Source: Nothophaeocryptopus gaeumannii (lineage: Eukaryota > Ascomycota > Dothideomycetes > Mycosphaerellales > Mycosphaerellaceae). From it: DNA of 64,000 nucleotides. Below the pieces are notes generated by a model. That model made no database searches. It saw only the letters and a program-made list of their open reading frames with translations, and was not told the DNA's origin. Numbering within the stretch: position 1 is the first letter of the stretch; each line of letters begins with the position of its first letter. The translations under genes and the position numbers were made by a program. The stretch covers positions 744,001-808,000 of the forward strand of contig JASISA010000022.1 in assembly GCA_031771865.1 (NCBI GenBank). Reading direction: 5' to 3'. Below, one piece after another: positions 55,216-64,000 of the stretch.

Positions 55216-57639
55216 CTAGTGTCCAGACGTAGCGCCATAGGCGTTGTTCCCATTAGCGTAGCTTCCATAGCCGTCTGTACCACCCGCGGCTCCGCCTGCG
55301 GTGGGGAACCAGCTCCTTCTGCGGTCTTCAGGGCCACGAGGCATGGTGTCACGGTTTGGTGGAAAGTTGCTAGATGGGATACTTCCAGAACCATACATGA
55401 CCGGATCGTAACCGTTGGGCGGCTGCGATGGCGTATTTCGAGGTGGGATGGGGCGACCAGCATAGTCATCGTCCCCCATGTTCCGACCGGGTCTTCTGTT
55501 GTCGTATGATCGTAGAACGTCCTCGTCTGGATCAGCTGCAAACCGGTCCCTAGGTGGTGGACCGTGAAGGTTGGAGGCGTACTGGGATGAAGGGATTGCG
55601 TTGATGTCCAACGGTTCGCTGCGGTAGCCGCTGCGTGGAGGTGGCGAACGACGGCCGCTCTTCGAGTAACTGCCAGCAGGTGGCATGGGACCTGTAGATA
55701 CCCGGTGGTTCCTGTTAGTGGGCGGTATGTTCATCGGATCAGTGCCCCCGCTGCTGCTATACATTCCAGGAGGAGGTGCATTCGATGCCTGTCTGGAAGA
55801 TCGCGGAGGGGGATAGTCTGTGCGATACTGCGTCGCGTTTGGCCTGCTGCGTTCTCGCGAGCTGCGATCTCGTTCTCTATCACGCTCCCGCTCTCTCTCC
55901 CTGTCGCGTTCGCGCTCGCGCTCCCGATCAGCGTTTGCCTCCGTGTCGTATTGCTTGCCACTGCCCTCTTTCGCAAAATACGGCTTGCGCTCTCTTTCTA
56001 AAGGAAGAGAGGGTATGGAGTTGAGGTCCTCGTCATCAACGGTGTTCGATTGTTGCGCCGTCGAAGAGTATGGGGCACGCTCGCGCTCAGGGAAGGCGGC
56101 CTGCTGTGGAGATGCAGATGGTGGCGCGGACGTCGGTGGTGGAGGCATTGCGTTAATGACTCTCTCGAGTGGCACTAGGTCTGGTTCGTGATGCAGGCTT
56201 GATATGATCCGTTGCTCGGCTTGCACGACTGCGTTTTTGGGAAGTAGCTTGCGCGACAGCTGCTTGGGGAAACGCTCCTTGTAGTCGTCAGCGTTGGAGA
56301 TGGGCATATCCCTTACAGCGAGTGAAAGTCGCTCGAACTCGGTGTCCGGATGCGCTTGAATCAAGCACGTCATAAATTGGGCGAAGCCAGTTGGGGTCAG
56401 ACCTGGTACAGAAGGAGCGTCCTGGCATTGTTGCTGCTGCTGGAAAAAGTGATGTTGACACAGCAGCTTTCGGTACATGGTGGAGATGGAGTCAAAGCAC
56501 ATCTTTCCGCCGAAAATTGTTTGCCAGGGATAATGCTCTCGGTCGACTTTGGCCTCGGCGAAAAATCGCGACATCTTCTTAGGTCCGATAACGAGACTGC
56601 CCTTGGGCTCGTAGTCATCGATTAGGTGCTTGGCCAGGCCTCGAAGGAACTGTCCTAAACGCGGAGTCGGGTTTCCGTCGTTCGTGAAAAGTGGCTTCCA
56701 GTGCTGTTCGAGCAAGGTCGGCTCTTCCGTATCGCTTGACACCTCATCAACGACAGGTGGAGGGGCCTTATTCCGTGAAACACCATCAAATGAGCCACGA
56801 CTGTCCCTTCTCAGTGGTCCTCGGGCAGTGGCTTCTGAAGAACCTCTCCTGCGAAGTAGCATGTCACTTGCGGCCATGTCTTGTCCAGCAAACGCCGTAG
56901 TCTTACTACGCTTGAGTCCGCCGGGAATCACTTCTGGACGAGATGCACGAGGCGTGGTCTCCTTGTTACTCTGCGTGCTGCCATGACTGCGTATGCTTTC
57001 TTGACTCTGCTTGCTGAAGCTGCTTCTGGCGTGCGATGGCACACGCTCGGGCGAAGAACCCTTGCTGCGATAGTAGGCCTCACGCTCTTGATTTGGCGAT
57101 GGCGGTGTGAATCTCGGAGGGAAAGACTCGCCGGTGGAGCTGTACGTTGGCGAACGCTGAGGTGACGAGCGAGAGGCATCAGATCGTGGCGCTGGAACGT
57201 TTTGTCCCGCCTGCGAGTGCGTAGAAGATGTTGGTGTAGGTCCTCCTGACAGGTTCACCAGATGCAGGTTCTTGATGACCTGTTCCGTCACTTGTTCGAT
57301 CAGTCTCTTCTCGAACTCGGCGTCCAAGTTGGCGCTGGCAGGGGCGTTGTCGAAGGCGGCGTTTACAGCATCCTTGACGGGTTGCGGTTGGTGGAGAATG
57401 GGCGGCGGCCGTGAGTCTTTTCGCGGTCGCGACGTATTGGGAGCTCCGGAAGCTGCCGACTCTTGTGATTGATACTGCGAGGGCAACGTGGGCAACGGGC
57501 CTGGTCGCTGCTGATTTGGCGGTGCCGGTGCGATGAATGGCTCCCGCGACGAGTTTATGTGCGACGGCTGGCCTTGGCTGCTCTGATTGATGGAGCTCGC
57601 AGACGGACGCGTTGGCGAGGTGTCGTTGCGGTCGCCCAT
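55216..57639 (-). CDS. Disordered protein with a DUF7514-type central domain
   Basis: 807 aa, single exon. The first 300 residues are Ser/Pro/Gln-rich and disordered, with a short helical segment (NLDAEFEKRLIEQVTEQVIKNL at about 104-125). Residues about 306-455 form a conserved globular domain. It begins LLEQHWKPLFTNDGNPTPRLGQFLRGLAKHLIDDYEP and ends near RDMPISNADDYKERFP; I recognise it as the fungal DUF7514 type. The C-terminal third is Pro/Arg/Gly-rich, with a DRERERER charge repeat near 575-605 and SRR/PPPR boxes. This recalls RNA-associated or scaffold proteins, but that is composition only. No catalytic motif is visible. It is divergent from STE11 across 2 kb. Confidence 0.85.
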   Translation of the reverse strand: MGDRNDTSPTRPSASSINQSSQGQPSHINSSREPFIAPAPPNQQRPGPLPTLPSQYQSQESAASGAPNTSRPRKDSRPPPILHQPQPVKDAVNAAFDNAPASANLDAEFEKRLIEQVTEQVIKNLHLVNLSGGPTPTSSTHSQAGQNVPAPRSDASRSSPQRSPTYSSTGESFPPRFTPPSPNQEREAYYRSKGSSPERVPSHARSSFSKQSQESIRSHGSTQSNKETTPRASRPEVIPGGLKRSKTTAFAGQDMAASDMLLRRRGSSEATARGPLRRDSRGSFDGVSRNKAPPPVVDEVSSDTEEPTLLEQHWKPLFTNDGNPTPRLGQFLRGLAKHLIDDYEPKGSLVIGPKKMSRFFAEAKVDREHYPWQTIFGGKMCFDSISTMYRKLLCQHHFFQQQQQCQDAPSVPGLTPTGFAQFMTCLIQAHPDTEFERLSLAVRDMPISNADDYKERFPKQLSRKLLPKNAVVQAEQRIISSLHHEPDLVPLERVINAMPPPPTSAPPSASPQQAAFPERERAPYSSTAQQSNTVDDEDLNSIPSLPLERERKPYFAKEGSGKQYDTEANADRERERERDRERERERDRERDRSSRERSRPNATQYRTDYPPPRSSRQASNAPPPGMYSSSGGTDPMNIPPTNRNHRVSTGPMPPAGSYSKSGRRSPPPRSGYRSEPLDINAIPSSQYASNLHGPPPRDRFAADPDEDVLRSYDNRRPGRNMGDDDYAGRPIPPRNTPSQPPNGYDPVMYGSGSIPSSNFPPNRDTMPRGPEDRRRSWFPTAGGAAGGTDGYGSYANGNNAYGATSGH

Positions 57640-59632
57640 GTTGTGTTGACGGGACAGTGTGCGCTAGCGCACGGTAGGTGTACCGCTCAGCGCAATGGGA
57701 AGGTGGAGTGTGGACTGACTGGCTACGAGGCCGCAGATTGGTTGTTGGGGTGCGCGGTGTGGTCGAGGGCAGCGAATTGCGAGTGCATCATATGGCACTC
57801 GTGCCGATGGCCGTCTGCTGGGCCCGTGATCGCGCAGACTGCCGGACGTCGTGCTGGTGGTCGGTCGCTGGTGATGTGGTCGTCGGGTCTCAGGTTGCGT
57901 TATTGGCGGGTGAAGCGACGAGAGGTGGTGGTCGGTAGTGATGCTAGTGATGCTGCTGGCGGTGGTGCTGTGCTGGCGCCTCACAGCCCTGTGCAGGGCT
58001 CGAACTGCTGCAGGAGGAGTTGCGTAATGCTGGGGAGTGGTGTTGGTGATGGTGGTGGTAGTGGTGGTGCCGAGAGTTGATGTTCACCGTTGACGAAAGG
58101 CACACACCTCACACGACTCACACTCACACGCACCTGCCGGTCGGCCGCTGCGAGGGCGGAAGAAGGAAGTAAGGTGGTGGGTGTGGATCGTCCACTCGCG
58201 ACGTCACTGGTAGGACTAGGACTGCCTTCCCTGGCTCCGTGTGTGTGATTGGCGTCGTCACGAATAAGACGCGATACACGCGGAAATGTAGACAGACATG
58301 TTTCCTTTGACAAGCCGGCGACAAGAGGGATTTGCGTGGTTCATCTTATATACGACATCGATGGTCCCTGTCCGCCCGGCGCAACTCCCAGCTGCTCGCT
58401 CAGTGCCCAACAAGCGGCTGTGTATGCCGTGCAGGCTCTAGTCACCACGCCCGTTAACAGTCGTACTCAGAGATAGTCAGTTACAGAATCGCTCGGGGTC
58501 GTGACAAGCGACAAGCAGGTCGCGCATCCATGTCGCATCCCACTCTTTGAGACGTCTACGCCCCGTTCCCTCCCATACGCAACATGCAACATGCACCATG
58601 CACCAGCAGTACTTCCTTCTATTCATCGCGCATTGGGCCGCAGAGCTCTACCTCCTCCGTGGCGTGAGGAAAAGGAGGAGGGACATGGAGATGGGAACAA
58701 GAAGATGAACAAGGAGATGGGAACAAGGAGATGGGAACAAGGAGATGGGAACACTGTATGTATCAGTAATAGGTAATGGGACGAAACACTCCGCTTCATG
58801 TGCCCCGTCGTGATTGGTCGAAAGGTGCTTCTTTAGCTGTTTGAGATGCAGTCAGGATGTCTTCGGCTTCCCTCTCTGCATGTAGTTAGTAGCTCTACCC
58901 TGCGGCTCCCAGAACGTCACGGGTCTCACGGCTCTCTCTCTGCCTTTGTCTCTGCGATTCAGCGTCGTGGAGGACTTGATGGTAGCCTTATGAGGTTGGG
59001 CTGCAACGGACGACGCGAACGCCTCTGTAACGTCCGCCATCCCCCCCTGTCGTGCTTGGCGGTGTAGTCTTCGCAGCAGCAGAAACGGTACAGTTACAGG
59101 TACAGGCAGAGGAGCGTTGTCGGTGCTTGTCTTTGCGCGTCACTTCACCCGCTTCGCTCCGTCTCACCATTGGTCCTCAGCTGTCTAGCATCGTTTCAGC
59201 TTGCCGAATCGCCAGACAGGCCCAGCTCCTCCAAAACCAGGCGTCTCCCTCGCTCATCACCACTGTCGCTACCATCGGCAGCCATCGAGCAGCCAGCCAG
59301 GCCGACGACGCGGACCACGCCTGTCGTCTCCCTCGGTCACAGCAAGCGCCCAGAGCGTTTCGTGCTTGTTCGTACGGTGCATCGTCATCAGACCTAGCAC
59401 CACCACCACCACCAGCTCCACCACCGACTCCGACTCCGACTTTGAATCAGACCCCATCTGAGCAGCCCTCGCAACAACTTCCTCTCAGGCCTGCGACGAC
59501 CATGCCGGCTTGCTGACGGCGGCGCCCTTCCTTGTCTAAATATTCTTTGTTACACCGCCGCTGCTCATTGTCTGCCGGGTGAGGGCACGTCAGACCCGTC
59601 TCTCAGCCGACATCCACCACTTCCACTTTACC
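57640..59632. promoter_or_regulatory. Divergent 2-kb region upstream of STE11
   Basis: Long intergenic region between the divergent DUF7514-type and STE11 genes. It holds a 14-bp minisatellite at 58687-58753 and a CAC/CCA-rich simple repeat near 59400. The last few hundred bases before 59633 should be the STE11 leader. Large promoters are common for fungal signalling kinases. Short ORFs inside have no domain. Confidence 0.5.
58687..58753 (+). repeat. 14-bp minisatellite
   Basis: Four copies of GGAGATGGGAACAA in tandem, the last one base short, plus one shortened variant (GAAGATGAACAA). They lie in the region between the DUF7514-type gene and STE11. Confidence 0.85.
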
Positions 59633-62531
59633 ATGACGACGCTGGCATCGCGCTCCCCGTATCCTGCTCCCCTGCTCTCGAGTACCATGGCACCGCAATA
59701 CCGCCCCGCAGCCCCCAGCGCTGCCGCCGTCAATGGTCACGGCGTCTTCACTTCCCCTACCGAGTCCGAGTTCTCAGAATCTCACAGGGAAGCGAAGGAG
59801 TCTGTGCTGGAGTGGGATGAAACGCGCGTGGGCGACTGGCTGAAGAGCATCAACTGCTCGCAGTATGTGGACATATTTCGGAAGAACAACATCACCGGCG
59901 AGAACCTCATGGACCTGGACCAGGCCACCTTGAAGGAGATGGGCATCAAGAAGATTGGCGACCGGGTACGCATCAATACCCACGCCAAAGTCTTTAGGAG
60001 TAATGTGTACAAGCGCACGAGCAAGCGGAACATTAATAGGGTATGTCGTGCGATTACATGCGCAAGTTATATATGAGATCAAGACTGACGTGTGGCAGCA
60101 CTCGCTGGCTGCCCTTGATGGGAACCAACAGATGACACCGCCCTCCTCCGGCTCGCCAAGACCTTTACACTCAGCTCGCTCCGGGAACACATCGCGCGCT
60201 GACAAGCGAATATCACGGCAGTTCAATGGAGCCGATCTGGCCTATGCTGCCCACGTTGATAAGACATCATCGAGACCGAGCTCCCCGATGGTCGACCAAG
60301 AGAATCGGACACGACGGCACGGTGCTCCTAGTCCGAAGGAGAGCTCCAGGAAGGAAAACAGTACAAATTACTTCGGCCAGAACCCACCGCTCACCGCCAG
60401 GTTTGCAGGTGGCACACGAACACCGCTAGAAACGCCACAGACCGCTCGCTTCCACGTGAGACAATCTCCCTCGCTTGACAACCTGAACATGACCACAAGC
60501 GCCCTGCCCAGTAACAAGCCTCTGATCAGGGTCATCTACGAGAATGGCCACTACTCTGTCATCAGGATCGAAGGCTTTCGCACTGCAGAAGACATCATCC
60601 GAACTACATTACGCAAAGGTGCCTTGAACGAGAACCACTTTCGATCGTACTGCTTCTATGTTCTGGATGGAACGGATCCCAGCCCAAACTTTTGTCGAAG
60701 GCTAGGAGAGGCTGAGTTGTGCAAACTCTGTAACGATGGCGTGCGGACAGAACGAGGCCGTTTAATACTCCGGAAGATCCACGCAGGTGAGCCAGACGGA
60801 GAGCAACTGAGGACTGCGGCCAGGATCGCCGAGCAACAGCAACCCGAGCCTCCTGCCATCGAGGTGCAGACACCTTTCAAAACCAGGAGTCAGCTCAAGA
60901 TTGAAAAGCTCACTGGCGAGCCACTGGCAGCAGTGAGCTATCCCATGAGCCCTGCCAGCCAGGCCGAGAGGAACGACTATTTTGCCACTCAAAGCACTGG
61001 CAGCAGCGGCTCAATTCAACGCAACCAGAGTATAATGTCAACAGCCTCCGCGCGTGCTAGGAAGCTCAAAGACTTCTACGGCGCCCGACCGCCTACAGAA
61101 CTAATCACTCAGGACCTGCAGTCATACTTTCCAGAGGTGGCAAAAGAAGACATGGATCGTACGGTGCGCATGTCAATACGACGCAGCAGGCGGTTGAGCC
61201 GTGCCGTCCGAACACTCAGCATGGCTAGTAACTTCAGCGTCGCCAGCAGTCTGAAAGATGCACCACCTTTGCCTACTATCGCTGACACATGGCTGAAGGA
61301 GGCCGGCCAGGCGCAGAAGCAAGGTCTACGGCCCCTGAGCGTAATTCGACTTGGCAGATCAGACTCACATCGAGAGTCTGTCGCCAGTAGCGTGTTGGAG
61401 CCACTGGACGAGGAGTCACCTCTAGAGCCCAACCGGAAGAGCTATGTTTCCTTCGGTGGCGATAGTGGCTCCGACACAACGACCAGCAATCTGGCCGTCA
61501 CCGATCCAGAGGGCAATACCGTCACATCATATTTCGATGACACTGGCAGCAGTCCGGCAGGTACGGAAGGTGGCAGCGAAAGCCTCAATTCCAGATTGTC
61601 CAAGTTCATCTCCGAAGACGGCGAGGAGCTTGACGAAGAGCTCATTGCGCATCTGGAAAGCGACAGTTGGGATGATCTGAAGTACCTAAAGGGAGCGATG
61701 ATCGGTCAAGGCTCGTTTGGCACCGTGTTCTTGGCTTTGCATGCTGTCACTGCCGAGCTCATGGCTGTGAAGCAAGTCGAGATGCCAAGTAATTCTGGCT
61801 CGGTCATGGACGCTAAGAAGAACAACATGATCGAAGCTCTCAAGCATGAGATCAGCCTGCTTCGCGATTTGAAACATGACAACATCGTGCGGTATCTTGG
61901 TTCCAACAGTGACGATCAACACCTCAACATTTTCCTCGAATACGTTGCTGGAGGCTCGGTGGCGACGATGCTGGTCAACTATGGTTCTCTTCCCGAAGGT
62001 CTGGTCTCGAACTTCGTGCGGCAGATTTTGCAAGGTCTGAACTACTTGCATTCAAAGGACATCATCCACCGTGACATCAAGGGCGCGAATATCCTTGTCG
62101 ACAACAAGGGCACAGTGAAGATATCCGATTTCGGCATCAGCAAACGTGTAGAGGCTTCCACTTTACTGAAACCCGGACCGCATCTCAAGCGTGGAGGCCC
62201 TCGCGTGTCGCTGCAGGGCTCCGTGTTCTGGATGGCGCCTGAGGTCGTGAGGCAGACTGCATACACCAAGAAGGCTGACATCTGGTCGCTGGGGTGTCTC
62301 ATTGTCGAAATGATGACGGGCAGTCACCCTCACCCTAACTGCACTCAGCTACAAGCCATCTTTAAGATTGGCGGAAGCGGTTCGAATGCAGACAATGCGA
62401 AGCCGGATCTCCCCCAGAACGCTACCGAAGGCGCAAAAGAGTTCTTGCGCAGCACATTTGAGCTCGAACACGAGAAGCGGCCAAGTGCCGAAGAGCTGAT
62501 GGCCATGGCATTTGCGCAGGTCAAGGCATGA
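59633..62531 (+). CDS. STE11: MAP kinase kinase kinase Ste11
   Basis: MAPKKK that activates the Ste7-type MAPKK in the mating/filamentation and osmostress cascades. The protein is 946 aa in exons 59633-60040 and 60099-62531; the 58-nt intron is GTATGT...GGCAG, phase 0. A SAM domain (about 60-125, SVLEWDETRVGDWLKSI...LKEMGIKKIGDRVRI) mediates Ste50-type scaffolding. A ubiquitin-fold Ras-binding-like domain follows at about 276-360 (LIRVIYENGHYSVIRIEGF). The kinase spans about 663-946: P-loop GQGSFGTVF, VAIK-type MAVKQ, catalytic HRDIKGANIL, DFGISK and APEVV. The region between carries Ser/Arg regulatory stretches (RMSIRRSRRLSRAVRTLSMAS) that resemble autoinhibitory phosphosites. The start at 59633 is the first ATG in frame. 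All kinase residues are present. Confidence 0.96.
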
Positions 62532-63780
62532 AATGAACAAAGTAGAGCAATGACGTGAAAAGGACAGGAATGATATGATAGGATGAAAGATGAAAGAGGG
62601 CCAGTTTAGTGATCGGATCGCAGCATTACCAGGAAAGGACATCACTTACAGATTGAATGGGTGGTATCTGAAGGATCTTCTGCAGATGTGTAAGATTTGC
62701 GACGAGACGGCTTTCGGCCAAAGCAGCCAACATCTCTATGGCGGCTGAAGAGGGAAGATGAATGGAAGCTCACGGTCGTCTTCGAATGGGCCGAAAGAGT
62801 AATGGTAATACCCTCTCAAGTAGTCGGAACAGGCAGGCAGGCAGACCACGCTACTCAAAGTACCGGATTGCCGCCCACTCGCTCTTCCTCTCTCTTACAA
62901 CACTGGTTTGTGGTATAACGCATCGCTGTTTCATAATAGTCTGAAGATGTTGTTGTGGCAAAACGGTGCGCAAGGTGAGGTCTTCATCTCGTATACAAGA
63001 TGCCCAAAACCTGATCCCTGATCGGCCCCGAAGTAGGTAGGCCTAAGGACTTGGGAGAAACGGCCTGGACTCCGTCACCGGTCTCAGGCGAGGACGCCCC
63101 GTCAGTCGCCGTAGCCCGTGTGTCAGGTCAGACATGGTTGAATGAACTGCTGCCTCGGATGATGTAGCATACTGTCGCTGATGAGCTCATGAGACTGCAG
63201 CTTACATACACACGTGCGTCCGAGGCTTCGAGCAGCTACTCAGATCATGCACATAACCCTGCTGTTTGCAACAGATCCTCTATCAATTCTCCTCCTCCTC
63301 CTCCTCCTCCTTATTGGAATTCGCTTAGACTTCCTTGCAAATCACCCACTCACTCCTCACTGACGCTGGTCAGCCTCGTCAGCTTTGTCAAACAACCGTC
63401 GTCTGAAGCCGCTGAGATCTGTTCACGGTATAGTAGTGCGTCCAGAAATAGAACACTACTCTATGATGAGACAGGTAAAGGAATGGATAGGTTGGTGTTT
63501 TCGTGGCGTCTTGTGATCTAGTGCGAGACGCACGTGTTTCGAGAAAGCCTGGAAGTTTTCTGGAGCTTCCAGATGTGATTGGAAAGGAATGCTTGTGGTC
63601 TTGACATGGATACTCTGGGTCGTTGGGTGTGGTTTGCGAGGTAGAACTTGAAACGATAACAACTCCTGCTTCTTACTTGCTTCGTCTCTACTTCGCGCGC
63701 CGCACGCGCGTTGTGTGAAGAAGGGAGTCATAGGAGCGTTGACGAGACAAAACATGGTCGTGTATACCATGTCTACGCAG
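62532..63780. other. Intergenic at right end
   Basis: STE11 3' UTR and unassigned sequence. A (CTC)n simple repeat lies at about 63287-63310. The minus-strand frame at 63456-63890 has no domain and is probably a shadow of the edge gene. Confidence 0.45.
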
Positions 63781-64000
63781 CTAGGAAGAGTCACCGTCAT
63801 GGCCTTTCCGAGCCCTGGGTGTTCCATCTTCTCCACTCGAACCACTCTCGACCAGCTTCTCCTCTTCACTCTGCTCCGTGACTGCTTCAAACTCTTTCTG
63901 CTTCAGATTCGCCAAACAAGGAGCGTGGAATAATTTCCCATTCCAAGCTCCTTTCGCTGTGCCAAAAAAGATGAAGATCCAAAGCAAAATTACTGATGTC
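63781..64000 (-). CDS. Partial membrane-protein gene, C-terminal end
   Basis: A minus-strand frame enters from beyond the right edge and stops at 63781. The visible 72 residues begin with a hydrophobic segment (VILLWIFIFFG). A short linker with two Trp and one Cys comes next, then a charged Glu/Ser/Lys-rich tail ending ARKGHDGDSS. This looks like a last transmembrane helix plus a cytosolic tail. The rest lies outside the window and the family cannot be told. Confidence 0.45.
   Translation of the reverse strand, partial: TSVILLWIFIFFGTAKGAWNGKLFHAPCLANLKQKEFEAVTEQSEEEKLVESGSSGEDGTPRARKGHDGDSS

Noticed and set aside
57469..58080. 203-codon plus-strand ORF rich in Arg/Gly/Trp
   Set aside because: Overlaps the start of the DUF7514-type gene in antisense; composition reflects GC-rich simple sequence.

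Overview
This window is nuclear DNA of a filamentous ascomycete (Pezizomycotina). A Dothideomycete of the Mycosphaerellales/Capnodiales type is my best guess, an inference from protein style and gene structure. Genes are single units on both strands. Most carry 1-4 short spliceosomal introns (43-199 nt) with GT...AG ends and branch sites such as CTAAC/CTGAC. The products include FACT subunit Pob3, Rab geranylgeranyl transferase alpha, RFC5, ribosomal protein S6, a Ste11 MAPKKK and a DUF3431 protein. Intron coordinates were set by hand from splice signals, frame continuity and family conservation.

Layout. 1-4.6 kb: no supported gene. 4.6-20 kb: C2H2 zinc-finger regulator; a broken tRNA-Arg-like element; POB3; NAA20 (minus) divergent from a cytochrome P450; a small membrane protein; a DUF3431 type II membrane protein; a Tra2-like SR/RRM protein. 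20-31 kb: a gene-poor stretch with one intact gene, a small secreted six-cysteine peptide with a Kex2-type site. The rest is decayed genes, mostly on the minus strand: BTB/POZ remnants, two unknown proteins with frameshifts and RIP-compatible stops, and a 145-bp array of small hairpins whose stems covary. 31-34 kb: a GPI-anchored Ser/Thr-rich wall protein and a sulfotransferase pseudogene with two in-frame stops. 34-47 kb: RFC5, a small hydrophilic protein, a sugar transporter divergent from a GH51 arabinofuranosidase, RPS6, PRPP synthetase, a phospholipase-D-type protein and BET4. 47.8-62.5 kb: an AMA1-like APC/C activator, a secreted GMC oxidoreductase, a DUF7514-type disordered protein and STE11. 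A partial membrane-protein gene touches the right edge.

Functional links. The transporter/GH51 pair shares a 624-bp promoter region with clustered CreA-like motifs, which suggests a carbon-repressed arabinose unit. The other housekeeping genes look independent. The 22-34 kb stretch combines RIP-like decay with secreted and surface proteins, the pattern expected of a faster-evolving genome compartment.

Most unusual observations: the covarying hairpin array (27857-28001); the isolated Kex2-type cysteine-rich peptide gene (22073-22617); the 77-codon open frame directly after the POB3 stop; the double-frame-open N-terminal half of the AMA1-like gene; two GC-AG introns; and a GMC enzyme with Asp in place of its second catalytic His.
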